From the NCBI GenBank assembly GCA_005787585.1, contig SYAL01000047.1:1-64000 (forward strand): a stretch of DNA of 64,000 bases. The letters run 5' to 3'. The DNA is from Bacteroidota bacterium (lineage in GTDB: Bacteria; Bacteroidota; Bacteroidia; B-17B0; Aurantibacillaceae). Shown here in pieces: positions 56,734 through 64,000 of the stretch. The position numbers and the translations under genes were made by a program. Position 1 is the stretch's first letter. Each line of letters opens with the position of its first letter. The notes beneath the pieces were generated by a model that was given only the letters and a program-made list of their open reading frames with translations, was not told where the DNA came from and ran no database searches.

Positions 56734-56843
56734 ACTTTTATCTAATTTTTATTTAAATATTATCAGAAGACTTAAAAAAACTACAAATTTATTAATATTA
56801 AATAAATTTGCTTACTAATATTTTGAATTTTATTTACCTCTTT

Positions 56844-57857
56844 TTATTCCCAAACCTTTGTTCCTTCAGAACAATTAGTACAAATATCAATTTTATTTCT
56901 ACTTTCTAAAATTGATTTTCTAAAATTATTATAAGAATCAGAATACCAAATGTCTCTAAAATTTTCAACTTCTAAGTTCCCTAATTTATACTTTGCATCT
57001 TTATCAAAACAACATGGTACAATTTTTCCATCCCAAGTAATTACACATCCTTGCCACATTCGCCAACATTGATCAAGTAATTTATTTTTTATTTTAAATA
57101 CTCCATTTTCATCTTTTTTATACCTAGAATAATTTTCAAACTCAGGAATCAATTCATTATCATTCTCAAAATCATAAATTTGTGCTGTTTTTATTTTTAC
57201 TTCGTTTACACCCAATTCTTTTCCTAATTTTTTAACCGAAGCGATTTGATTTTGGTTCGATTTAAATACAATAAATTGCCAGACAATATGTGGCGTATTG
57301 CTTTTATGAATTTTTTTTTGCCTTATAATTTCTTTTGTGCCTTCAATTACTTTATTTAAACTGCCTCCAACTCTATAGTGCTCATAAACCTCTTGAGTTA
57401 AACCGTCGACTGAAATAATAAGCTTATCTAATTTAGATAAAATTGTATTTTTTGCTATTTCTTCGCTTAAAAAATGGGCATTAGTACTTGTTATTGTATA
57501 AATATTTTTATCATTTGCCATTTTAACCATATTTAAAAAATCTGGGTTTAGGTAAGGCTCGCCTTGAAAATAAAAAGTTAAGCTATGAACATGCGATTTA
57601 ATTTGACAAATCACTTTTTCAAATAAATAAATATTAAGCATACCAATCGGTCTTGTAAAAGTTCTTAAACCGCTTGGACATTGAGGACATCTTAAATTAC
57701 AACTAGTAGTAGGCTCAATACTCACAAAAAGAGGAAGCCCAAATTGTTTTGGGAATTTGATAAGTCGCGATAAATAAAAGCCAATAACTAATTTTAAAAA
57801 GTTGTAACATTTATAAAAAGAGAGTTTCTTGACTATGCCTATATAATATATTATCAA
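56844..57857 (-). CDS. Radical SAM/SPASM-domain protein
   Basis: The 337-residue protein has a radical SAM domain with TTSCNLRCPQCPSGL (Cys53, 57, 60) and a C-terminal SPASM-type region. That region has CWRMWQGCVITWDGKIVPCCFD, then GNLEVENFRDIWYSD, and CTNC, giving at least six auxiliary cluster cysteines. SPASM proteins modify peptides, proteins or small substrates. No precursor peptide or transporter gene lies nearby, so it is an orphan here. The start is a TTG at 57857; no ATG precedes the conserved domain in the open frame. The nearby genes (folB, an Ig-like lipoprotein) give no functional hint. Confidence 0.88.
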   Translation of the reverse strand: MIIYYIGIVKKLSFYKCYNFLKLVIGFYLSRLIKFPKQFGLPLFVSIEPTTSCNLRCPQCPSGLRTFTRPIGMLNIYLFEKVICQIKSHVHSLTFYFQGEPYLNPDFLNMVKMANDKNIYTITSTNAHFLSEEIAKNTILSKLDKLIISVDGLTQEVYEHYRVGGSLNKVIEGTKEIIRQKKIHKSNTPHIVWQFIVFKSNQNQIASVKKLGKELGVNEVKIKTAQIYDFENDNELIPEFENYSRYKKDENGVFKIKNKLLDQCWRMWQGCVITWDGKIVPCCFDKDAKYKLGNLEVENFRDIWYSDSYNNFRKSILESRNKIDICTNCSEGTKVWE

Positions 57858-57937
57858 AGTATTACAAAGATAGTTTTAAATAAGAAACATAAACTTAAAT
57901 GGTTTATAAAATATTGTGATTACTTTTACTTTATTTT

Positions 57938-59572
57938 ATGCTAAAATCGATAACGCAATTAGAACTAATTATATTATTTTCTTTACTCTTTTTTAACTGT
58001 GCTCAGGTTGTAACTCTTAGTGGCGGAAAAAAAGATGTAAGTCCGCCAAAATTGATAGAGGCAATTCCTAATAATAACTCCGTTCGATTCGATTCAGAAA
58101 TAATATCAATTAAATTTGACGAATTTATTAAATTAAATGACATAAATAACCAACTAATAATATGTCCTAAAATAAAAACAAATCCTGAAGTAAATGTTAT
58201 AGGAAAAGAGTTATTGATTCGTCTAAAAAAAGAGGAGTTATTGCCAAATACCACTTATCGCTTTTATTTTGGTTCCGCTATTATAGATATGCATGAAGGG
58301 AATCCATTATTAAATTTTGAATACATTTTTTCGACTGGAGATATAATCGATTCACTAAAAATAATGGGGACAGTATTAAACGCGTTTAATAATAAGCCTA
58401 TGGATAAAATTAGTGTTGGATTATATGAAAATATAAATTTTAACGATACTATTCCATTTACTAATAGCGCTATTTATTTAACAAAAACAAGTGAAGATGG
58501 ACAATTTATTTTACCAAAATTACCTTCAAAAACATTTGTAGCTATCGCTTTTTTTGATAAAAATAAAAATAATCAGATAGATGGTGAAATTGAAAAAAGA
58601 GGATTTTTAGATCGCCCCCTTGATTTATTTAGCGATACAAGTGTAATTTTTAGAGTATTCGATGAAATCCCCTCAAAATCATTCGTAAAAAAAATAGCAA
58701 ATCCATATTATGGTTTTATACAAATTATACTTAACCAAAAAACACTAATAAATTTAAAGCCTCTTTTGGAAATAAATGATAAAAATATATTTGAAATAAA
58801 CTTAAAAAAAGAGAAGGATACTATTTCAATTTATTATAAAAACATAAGTGACACTTTAAAATTAGTTTTATCATATAAAAATTTAACTAAAACAGACACC
58901 CTTATAATCGACTTACCCAAGGATAACAATAAGAAAAAACTTAATTCTTTTGAAACTAATTTACATTCAAACATATTAAAACTTAACGATACCTTAAAAA
59001 TTAGTTTTTTAAATTGGATGGATACAAATAAGGTTAACTTAAATAAAATTAAATTCGAATCAAAAGAAGACTCTTTAATTAATTTAATAAATATTAAAGG
59101 CAAATGGATTAACCCATGTCAATATCAAATCATTAATAAATTAAAACAAGGGGCTAATTACAAACTTAAATTTGACACATCAGCTTTTTTTGATCTAAAA
59201 GGAAATACAAATGATAGTATTAAATTAAATTTTAAAACTCAAAATAAATTAGAATTTGGTAAAGTAAGTTTGAAAATACTTTTTAATAAAAAACAAAATC
59301 ATATTATTCAGCTTACCGACGAAAGAGAAAATGTAATAAAAGAGCAATCAGTTTCTTTATCATTATCATCAAGTAACTCTAAAACAATTGAGTTTACTGA
59401 CGTTGAGCCTGCTAATTATTTTTTAAAAATAATTTATGATCTAAATGAAAATAAAAAATGGGATACTGGTAATTTTAGTTTAAAACATCAACCTGAAAAA
59501 GTATATATTCATTCAAAACAATTAAAAGTAGTTTCAGATTGGGAAATCGAAGAAGATATTTTTATAAAGTAA
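57938..59572 (+). CDS. Ig-like domain lipoprotein (SbsA-type)
   Basis: The 544-residue exported protein has a type II signal peptide with lipobox LFFNCAQ (lipid Cys near residue 21). The well-known Bacteroidota opening VTLSGGKKDVSPPKL is followed by an Ig-like 'SbsA/Big_5' domain (IPNNNSVRFDSEIISIKFDEFIKLND ... LLPNTTYRFYFG). Later sections look like carboxypeptidase-regulatory-like and beta-sandwich domains (IMGTVLNAFNNKPMDKISVGLY, FDKNKNNQIDGEIEKRGF). No catalytic residues are apparent. It is probably a surface or periplasmic lipoprotein of unknown role, and a single-gene unit. Confidence 0.85.
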   Translation: MLKSITQLELIILFSLLFFNCAQVVTLSGGKKDVSPPKLIEAIPNNNSVRFDSEIISIKFDEFIKLNDINNQLIICPKIKTNPEVNVIGKELLIRLKKEELLPNTTYRFYFGSAIIDMHEGNPLLNFEYIFSTGDIIDSLKIMGTVLNAFNNKPMDKISVGLYENINFNDTIPFTNSAIYLTKTSEDGQFILPKLPSKTFVAIAFFDKNKNNQIDGEIEKRGFLDRPLDLFSDTSVIFRVFDEIPSKSFVKKIANPYYGFIQIILNQKTLINLKPLLEINDKNIFEINLKKEKDTISIYYKNISDTLKLVLSYKNLTKTDTLIIDLPKDNNKKKLNSFETNLHSNILKLNDTLKISFLNWMDTNKVNLNKIKFESKEDSLINLINIKGKWINPCQYQIINKLKQGANYKLKFDTSAFFDLKGNTNDSIKLNFKTQNKLEFGKVSLKILFNKKQNHIIQLTDERENVIKEQSVSLSLSSSNSKTIEFTDVEPANYFLKIIYDLNENKKWDTGNFSLKHQPEKVYIHSKQLKVVSDWEIEEDIFIK

Positions 59573-59834
59573 TAAAAAAATCTTGTTCATTTATCATTAT
59601 AATTTTTCTATTTATTTTTATAAACTTTTATATCCCCTCTGTAATATAATGTTTAAGGTCTTTATAAAATAATAATCATTTTTTATTATTAATAATTGTA
59701 TTTATTAAAAAAACATTTTTTTCGCTATTAACAATTTCAACAATTCAATGTTGAAAAATTAAACATATAATAATTAGATAATATTAAAAATTTTATTTAC
59801 TTCGTATTAACAAATCTCAAAAACAAAAAAAATC

Positions 59835-59948
59835 ATGGCTAAAAAAGCAACAAAAAAAGCAGCTCCAAAAAAAGCAGCTCCAAAAAAAGCAGCTAAGAAA
59901 GCAGCTCCAAAAAAGAAAGCAGCTAAGAAAGCAGCTAAGAAAAAGTAA
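59835..59948 (+). CDS. Lys/Ala-rich histone H1-like peptide
   Basis: A very short gene (37 residues) encodes MAKKATKKAAPKKAAPKKAA and continues in the same pattern: only Lys, Ala, Pro, one Thr and the initiator Met. This composition is that of the C-terminal tails of histone H1 and of bacterial H1-like nucleoid proteins, so binding to DNA or RNA is likely. The coding DNA is built from a 15-base unit (AAAGCAGCTCCAAAA and variants). The ATG is preceded by an A-rich stretch and the stop by nothing else; a strong terminator follows 3 bases after the TAA. It is flanked by long AT-rich spacers, so it is its own transcription unit. Confidence 0.8.
   Translation: MAKKATKKAAPKKAAPKKAAKKAAPKKKAAKKAAKKK
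59845..59945 (+). repeat. 15-bp tandem coding repeat (KAAPK unit)
   Basis: Within the histone-like peptide gene a 15-base unit recurs with small changes (AAAGCAGCTCCAAAA, AAAGCAGCTAAGAAA and the like). Such tracts readily gain or lose units, so the peptide length may vary between strains. Confidence 0.7.
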
Positions 59949-59951
59949 TAA

Positions 59952-59976
59952 AAGCCCCGCATTAGCGGGGTTTTTT
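59952..59976 (+). terminator. Intrinsic terminator of the histone-like peptide gene
   Basis: AAGCCCCGC pairs with GCGGGGTTT around a four-base ATTA loop, followed by a T-tract. It is among the most GC-rich hairpins of the window. Confidence 0.88.
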
Positions 59977-60308
59977 GTTTTACTAATTATTCTTAAAATT
60001 AATTTAAACCTGTGCAAACAGGTTTTTTTTATTTAAATTATTTTGAATATAAAATTACTAAATCTTAATTTTAGTACAACACTGTTTCTACTAAAAATTT
60101 ATTCATCTAATGATTTTAATTTACTTTATATAAAAACTAATCTTTTTTTATAATTAAAAATATAAGTTTTTTATTTAATTATTCTAAATTTAAGTTTAAT
60201 GGTTTTCAGTTTTATAATTTAAGGCTATTAACAATAAATTTAAATTATTAACACTATAAACAACCTATTAAGTTTTTTTATAATATTTGTTTTTATAAAA
60301 TATATATT
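59977..60308. other. AT-rich spacer upstream of the PUR-family gene
   Basis: No gene or tRNA was found. A second hairpin with T-tract occupies 60006-60030. An AATATTTG at about 60282 is one base off the -7 consensus and could belong to the promoter of the gene starting at 60309, but no matching TTTG at -33 was seen. Confidence 0.4.
60006..60030 (+). terminator. Possible second intrinsic terminator
   Basis: AAACCTG pairs with CAGGTTT around a six-base TGCAAA loop and is followed by T residues. It lies 29 bases after the first terminator and could be a back-up for it. Confidence 0.6.
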
Positions 60309-60641
60309 ATGTCAGACGAATTTGAAAGAAATGATAGAGACGACTTATTCTCTAAATCTGTGAGAGCAGGAAAGCGTACTTACTTTTTCGATGTTAAAAG
60401 TACTAAGGGAAATGATTATTACCTTACAATTACAGAAAGTAAAAAGCGTTTTAGTGATGATGGAAAATTTACTTATGAAAAACATAAAATCTTTTTATAT
60501 AAAGAAGATTTTGATAAATTTATAGAGGGCTTGGATGAATCTATCAAACATATTAAAAAAAATGCTCCCGAAATTAAGCCTAGCAATAATTCAAATGATC
60601 ATCTCGACTCCGACGTTAGATTTGAAGATTTAGGAAATTAA
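60309..60641 (+). CDS. PUR-family DNA/RNA-binding protein (DUF3276)
   Basis: The 110-residue acidic-start protein matches the bacterial PUR-alpha-like family (DUF3276). It has LFSKSVRAGKRTYFFDVKSTKGNDYYLTITESKK and FTYEKHKIFLYKEDFDKFIEGLDESIKHIK, one PUR repeat with its beta-sheet and helix. The tail from about residue 88 is disordered. The single-repeat form dimerises and binds single-stranded nucleic acid in characterised homologues. It follows the histone-like peptide unit, which may also bind nucleic acid. The regulated targets are unknown. Confidence 0.9.
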   Translation: MSDEFERNDRDDLFSKSVRAGKRTYFFDVKSTKGNDYYLTITESKKRFSDDGKFTYEKHKIFLYKEDFDKFIEGLDESIKHIKKNAPEIKPSNNSNDHLDSDVRFEDLGN

Positions 60642-60712
60642 AAAAATATTCCATTAATCTGTTGGGCATAACCCTTCATATATATTTTATATTAGTATAA
60701 AGTTTCGTGCTG

Positions 60713-60720
60713 TATTTTTG
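60713..60720 (+). promoter_or_regulatory. Putative -7 element for pabA/trpG
   Basis: TATTTTTG fits the -7 consensus and lies 20 bases before the ATG at 60740, inside a possible upstream extension of the reading frame. No TTTG is seen at the -33 distance. Its position supports the ATG at 60740 as the start. Confidence 0.4.
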
Positions 60721-60739
60721 TAAATTAGCATTAAAATAT

Positions 60740-61312
60740 ATGAAACTTTTAGTTATAGATAATTATGATAGTTTTACTTATAATCTAATTCATTTAATTG
60801 AAAAAGTAAGTTCTATTAACATAGATTTATTTAAAAATGATCAAATAAAACTAGAACAAATTAACGTTTACGATAAAATTTTATTATCCCCAGGTCCTGG
60901 ATTGCCATCAAAAGCTGGTATATTACCCCAACTAATCCATCATTTTTATAAAACTAAATCAATTTTTGGAGTTTGTCTTGGCCATCAGGCTATTGGTGAG
61001 GCATTTAATTCGCCATTAAAAAATGTTTCGCCTGTATGGCATGGACTAGCTTCTAATATTAATGTTATATCAAAAGATAAAATATTTAATAACTGTCCAC
61101 AAAAATTTTTAGCGGGTCGTTATCATTCCTGGCTTATTAATGAGTTAACCATTCATCCTAATTTAATTGTTACGGCAATTGATGATCAAAATAATATAAT
61201 GGCGATAAAACACAAATTTTATGATGTAAGGGGTGTTCAATTTCATCCCGAATCCATTTTATCTGAATATGGAGAAACAATAATGGAAAATTGGCTTTCA
61301 GCTGATAAATGA
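60740..61312 (+). CDS. pabA/trpG: Aminodeoxychorismate/anthranilate synthase component II (glutamine amidotransferase)
   Basis: This subunit hydrolyses glutamine and supplies ammonia to the chorismate-using partner for folate or tryptophan synthesis. From the ATG at 60740 the product is 190 residues. It opens with MKLLVIDNYDSFTYNLIHLIE and has the LLSPGPGLPSKAG oxyanion loop, VCLGHQAIGEAF (nucleophile Cys), GRYHSW and VQFHPESIL (His/Glu). An upstream start at 60707 would add MLYFCKLALKY, which is not conserved. The component I gene is absent here, so the two pathways cannot be separated. aroB follows after 23 bases and aroA overlaps it, making a chorismate-related group. Confidence 0.9.
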   Translation: MKLLVIDNYDSFTYNLIHLIEKVSSINIDLFKNDQIKLEQINVYDKILLSPGPGLPSKAGILPQLIHHFYKTKSIFGVCLGHQAIGEAFNSPLKNVSPVWHGLASNINVISKDKIFNNCPQKFLAGRYHSWLINELTIHPNLIVTAIDDQNNIMAIKHKFYDVRGVQFHPESILSEYGETIMENWLSADK

Positions 61313-61335
61313 ATTAATTAAAATTCAAAATAAAT

Positions 61336-62400
61336 ATGACGCTAGTTAAATCAAATGGTTACAATATTATAATAAAAAATAATTCACTTGATTCATTGTG
61401 TAAATTTTTTGAAGATAAAAAATACACATCTTATTTTATTTTATCTGATCAAAATATAATAAAACTTTGTCTACCTCATTTATTAATTGCATGCCCAAAA
61501 TTAATTACAGCTCAAATTATAAAAATTAAATCTGGCGAAAAGGCAAAGTCTTTAAAATTTAGTGCACAAATTTGGCATACACTAATTGATAAGACTGCTG
61601 ATAAAAATACTTTATTAATTAATTTTGGAGGCGGAGTTGTTAGCGATTTGGGGGGATTTGCTGCAGCAACTTTTAAAAGAGGAATTGACTTTATTAATAT
61701 CCCTACAACTTTATTAGCAATGGCAGATGCTAGTTTGGGTGGAAAAACAGGAATAAATTTTAATAAATTTAAAAATATAATTGGCACCATTAATCAACCC
61801 AAAGGCGTATTTATAAATATTAAATTTCTAAAAACACTCCCCCAACGCCAACTTAAAAACGGACTTGCTGAAATTTTTAAAATAGCTCTAGTTAATAGCC
61901 ATTCTTTTTGGGATGAATTGGTCTCTTTTTCACAAAAAACAAGTTATCATACATTAATTACTAAAAGTATTCAAATAAAAAATAAAATTATATTAAAAGA
62001 TCCTTTTGAAAAAGGGATAAGAAAATCTTTAAACTTTGGTCACACCATTGGTCATGCTATAGAATCAGAGTTCTTAAATTCAAAGGCGCCTTTACTTCAT
62101 GGAGAAGCTGTTCTTATTGGCTTATTAATAGAAAGTAGAATTTCATATCAAAAACAATTAATTCCAAAATCTGTACTTTTAGAAATTTATTTAGTTTTAA
62201 CTTCTCATTTCAAGCCTCGGTCAATATCTAAAATATCTATTTCTTCAATTATTAATCGAATTAAAAATGATAAAAAGACATCAAAAAATATTTTTTTATT
62301 TTCTTTAATTAATGGTATTGGCTCTTTTAAACTAGATGTTATTGTAAGCGAAACTCAAATTAAAAAAGCGATAATGGACCACAATAAATTGATTAGATGA
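61336..62400 (+). CDS. aroB: 3-dehydroquinate synthase
   Basis: AroB cyclises DAHP to 3-dehydroquinate, the second shikimate step, using NAD and zinc. The 354-residue product contains FGGGVVSDLGGFAAATFKRGIDFINIPTTLLAMADASLGGKTGINF, the full family signature with the NAD loop and catalytic Asp/Lys. It also has NGLAEIFKIALV, and FGHTIGHAIES plus LLHGEAVLIGLL for zinc-binding His. Its stop overlaps the aroA start by 4 bases. Confidence 0.95.
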   Translation: MTLVKSNGYNIIIKNNSLDSLCKFFEDKKYTSYFILSDQNIIKLCLPHLLIACPKLITAQIIKIKSGEKAKSLKFSAQIWHTLIDKTADKNTLLINFGGGVVSDLGGFAAATFKRGIDFINIPTTLLAMADASLGGKTGINFNKFKNIIGTINQPKGVFINIKFLKTLPQRQLKNGLAEIFKIALVNSHSFWDELVSFSQKTSYHTLITKSIQIKNKIILKDPFEKGIRKSLNFGHTIGHAIESEFLNSKAPLLHGEAVLIGLLIESRISYQKQLIPKSVLLEIYLVLTSHFKPRSISKISISSIINRIKNDKKTSKNIFLFSLINGIGSFKLDVIVSETQIKKAIMDHNKLIR

Positions 62401-63635
62401 TTCAAATAATTGCCCCGAAACTTCCAATTAATTGCAGTATTAATTTATCTGGTTCAAAAAGTATTAGTAATCGTTTATTATTATTAAGGCAAATATTAGA
62501 TTTAAAAATCGAAATAAAAAATTTATCAGATTCAGAAGATACTAAGATTTTATTAAAAGCGCTTCGTCAAATTAAAGAAGAAAAAAATAAAAATATAAAT
62601 GTTTTTGATGCCGGAACTGACATGCGGTTTTTAACTGCATTACTAGCAATTAAAAAAGGGAAGTGGACGATAACTGGTTCTGATAGAATGAAAAAAAGAC
62701 CTATAGGCAAATTAGTTTCTGCATTAAAAAGTTTAGGCGCTGAAATAAAATTTCTTGAAAAAAAAGACTATCCACCTTTAGAAATTAAAGGCAAAATTCT
62801 TTTAGGCGGTATTTTAAAAATTGATGCGAGCCAGAGTAGTCAATTTATTTCTGCTCTACTTCTTATTGCTCCAAAATTAAAAAATGGATTAATTTTAACT
62901 TTGAAAAATCGAATTGTATCGTCGCCTTATATTGAGATGACGGTTGCCCTTTTAAAAAAATTTAAAGTCCCTATTTCTAAACACAAAAATACTTATACTG
63001 TTAATTCGAACTCAAAATCAAAACAAATAAATAAAATAAAAATAGAGTCCGATTGGTCATCGGCATCATATTGGTATAGTATTTGTGCATTATCAAAAAA
63101 TGCCATAATAGAACTAAATTTTTTAAATAAAATAAGCTTACAGTCAGATTCAATACTTCCCGAACTTTATAAAAAATTGGGCGTAGAAACAAAATATAAA
63201 AAAAATTCTATTATTATTTATCAAAAAAAATTAAAAATAAAATCTATTAATTATGATTTTATAAATTGTCCTGATATTGCTCAAACATTCGCAGTTACTT
63301 GTTTTGGATTAGGTGTTTGTGCTAAATTAATTGGTTTATCTACTTTAAAGTTTAAAGAAAGTGATAGGATTATTGCTTTAAAAACAGAATTAGAAAAAAT
63401 GGGAGCTAAATTAGCGATAACAAATAATTCAATTGAATTAAAAAAATCAAAACCTATACTTTTTAAAGGCATAGTCGAAACCTATAAAGATCATCGGATG
63501 GCGATGAGTTTTACCCCTTTAGCTTTAGTTTATAAATCAATTAAAATTGCTAATCCAGATATTGTTTCAAAGTCTTATCCCCGTTTTTGGAAAGATTTGA
63601 AATCAGTTGGTTTTAGTGTAAATTTATGCTCATAA
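62397..63635 (+). CDS. aroA: 3-phosphoshikimate 1-carboxyvinyltransferase (EPSP synthase)
   Basis: AroA transfers enolpyruvyl from PEP to shikimate-3-phosphate, the sixth shikimate step. The 412-residue product shows SGSKSISNRLLLLRQ (shikimate-3-phosphate site), DAGTDMRFLTALLAIKKGKW, KRPIGKLVSAL, DASQSSQFISALLL, ESDWSSASYWYSICALS, FKESDRIIALKTELEKMGA and DHRMAMSFTPLAL. In the GTxMR loop an Asp stands where Ala is frequent in other EPSP synthases. The start overlaps aroB by 4 bases. The tatC gene starts 3 bases after the stop. Confidence 0.94.
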   Translation: MIQIIAPKLPINCSINLSGSKSISNRLLLLRQILDLKIEIKNLSDSEDTKILLKALRQIKEEKNKNINVFDAGTDMRFLTALLAIKKGKWTITGSDRMKKRPIGKLVSALKSLGAEIKFLEKKDYPPLEIKGKILLGGILKIDASQSSQFISALLLIAPKLKNGLILTLKNRIVSSPYIEMTVALLKKFKVPISKHKNTYTVNSNSKSKQINKIKIESDWSSASYWYSICALSKNAIIELNFLNKISLQSDSILPELYKKLGVETKYKKNSIIIYQKKLKIKSINYDFINCPDIAQTFAVTCFGLGVCAKLIGLSTLKFKESDRIIALKTELEKMGAKLAITNNSIELKKSKPILFKGIVETYKDHRMAMSFTPLALVYKSIKIANPDIVSKSYPRFWKDLKSVGFSVNLCS

Positions 63636-63638
63636 TTT

Positions 63639-64000
63639 ATGGCTTTTTTCGATTCATTTAAAAATAAATCAAATGCCTCCCAAATGTCATTTCTTCAACA
63701 TATAGATGCGTTTAGATGGCATCTGGTTAGAAGTGTGGCTTTTATTTTAATATTTTCGATAGCTGCTTTTTGTTACAATAATTTTATTTTTGATACAATT
63801 ATTTTTGGGCCATTAAATCAAAATTTTATTTCTTACCGAGCTCTTTGTTCTTTAGGGCATAAAATTGGCGCTGGTAATATTATGTGTATGATAATAAAAC
63901 CAGCTCATCTTCAAACTTTAAGCGCTTCTGAACAATTTTTTAATCATATGTGGATTTCTTTTTTATGTGGAATAATTATCGGCTTCCCTTTTATACTATG
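63639..64000 (+). CDS. tatC: Sec-independent protein translocase TatC (partial, runs off the window)
   Basis: About 120 codons are visible before the edge. The N-terminus carries the TatC signature MSFLQHIDAFRWHLVRSV (the conserved F/L-x-H-L-x-E/D-L-R type stretch), then the first transmembrane helix (AFILIFSIAAFCY), the periplasmic loop with HKIGAGNIM and the beginning of the next helix (MWISFLCGIIIGFPFIL). TatC forms the receptor core of the twin-arginine pathway for folded proteins. It starts 3 bases after aroA and is likely in the same transcript. The 3' part is missing from this window. Confidence 0.9.
   Translation, partial: MAFFDSFKNKSNASQMSFLQHIDAFRWHLVRSVAFILIFSIAAFCYNNFIFDTIIFGPLNQNFISYRALCSLGHKIGAGNIMCMIIKPAHLQTLSASEQFFNHMWISFLCGIIIGFPFIL

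Noticed and set aside
59817-60017. Minus-strand reading frame across the histone-like peptide, rich in Cys, Ser and Phe
   Set aside because: It is the mirror of the Lys/Ala repeat on the plus strand and contains no conserved motif; the plus-strand frame has a start, stop and terminator.

Overview
The window is strongly AT-rich chromosomal DNA from a member of the Bacteroidota, most likely an uncultured or lightly characterised flavobacterium-like lineage. Four kinds of evidence point there. Several secreted proteins end in type IX secretion (T9SS type A) sorting domains. GldH is present next to RicT. LpxC and FabZ are fused in one polypeptide, as is usual in this phylum. Promoters match the Bacteroidota consensus TTTG-N19-TAnnTTTG, and start codons have A-rich upstream stretches instead of Shine-Dalgarno sites. 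Species cannot be assigned from this sequence alone.

Layout. 1-1626: a small secreted protein with its own promoter and terminator, tRNA-Arg(CCT), and an N-acetylglucosaminidase. 1666-5643 (-): an SGNH / MBOAT / SGNH-LysM operon that looks like an envelope O-acetylation system. 5701-8896: a T9SS-exported M1 peptidase and hemE. 9105-18864 (-): a large beta-helix adhesin-like T9SS protein, then punA, lpxK, an ABC ATPase, lpxA, the lpxC-fabZ fusion, an orphan T9SS tail and rsgA. 18973-24327: thiolase, gcvT, tRNA-Ala(GGC), acyl-CoA ligase and hldD. 24344-31220: a second M1 peptidase, a CxxCH-bearing T9SS protein, gldH, ricT and a pair of related exported proteins. 31196-40954: a PLP enzyme, a TPR protein, a GNAT-like protein, deoC with an aldehyde dehydrogenase, an MsbA-like exporter and a CxxCH protein.

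40965-51740 is a surface-glycan or lipid island. It holds an O-antigen ligase/polymerase, a Wzz-like protein, a six-gene operon of three cobalamin-type radical SAM proteins with two methyltransferases and a nucleotidyltransferase, and a polytopic glycosyltransferase. This is the part most likely to encode undescribed chemistry. 51987-55202 is the conserved rpmH, yceD-rpmF-plsX-fabH block. 55233-59572 has thiL, folB, an orphan radical SAM/SPASM protein and an Ig-like lipoprotein. 59835-64000 has a tiny Lys/Ala-rich histone-like peptide, a PUR-family nucleic-acid-binding protein, pabA/trpG, aroB, aroA and the start of tatC.

Functionally the window is dominated by the cell envelope: lipid A (lpxA, lpxC, lpxK, hldD), phospholipid and fatty acid entry (plsX, fabH, fabZ), surface glycan assembly, peptidoglycan modification, and T9SS cargo. 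Ordinary housekeeping genes fill the rest. No insertion sequence, prophage, integrase, CRISPR array or rRNA was seen.
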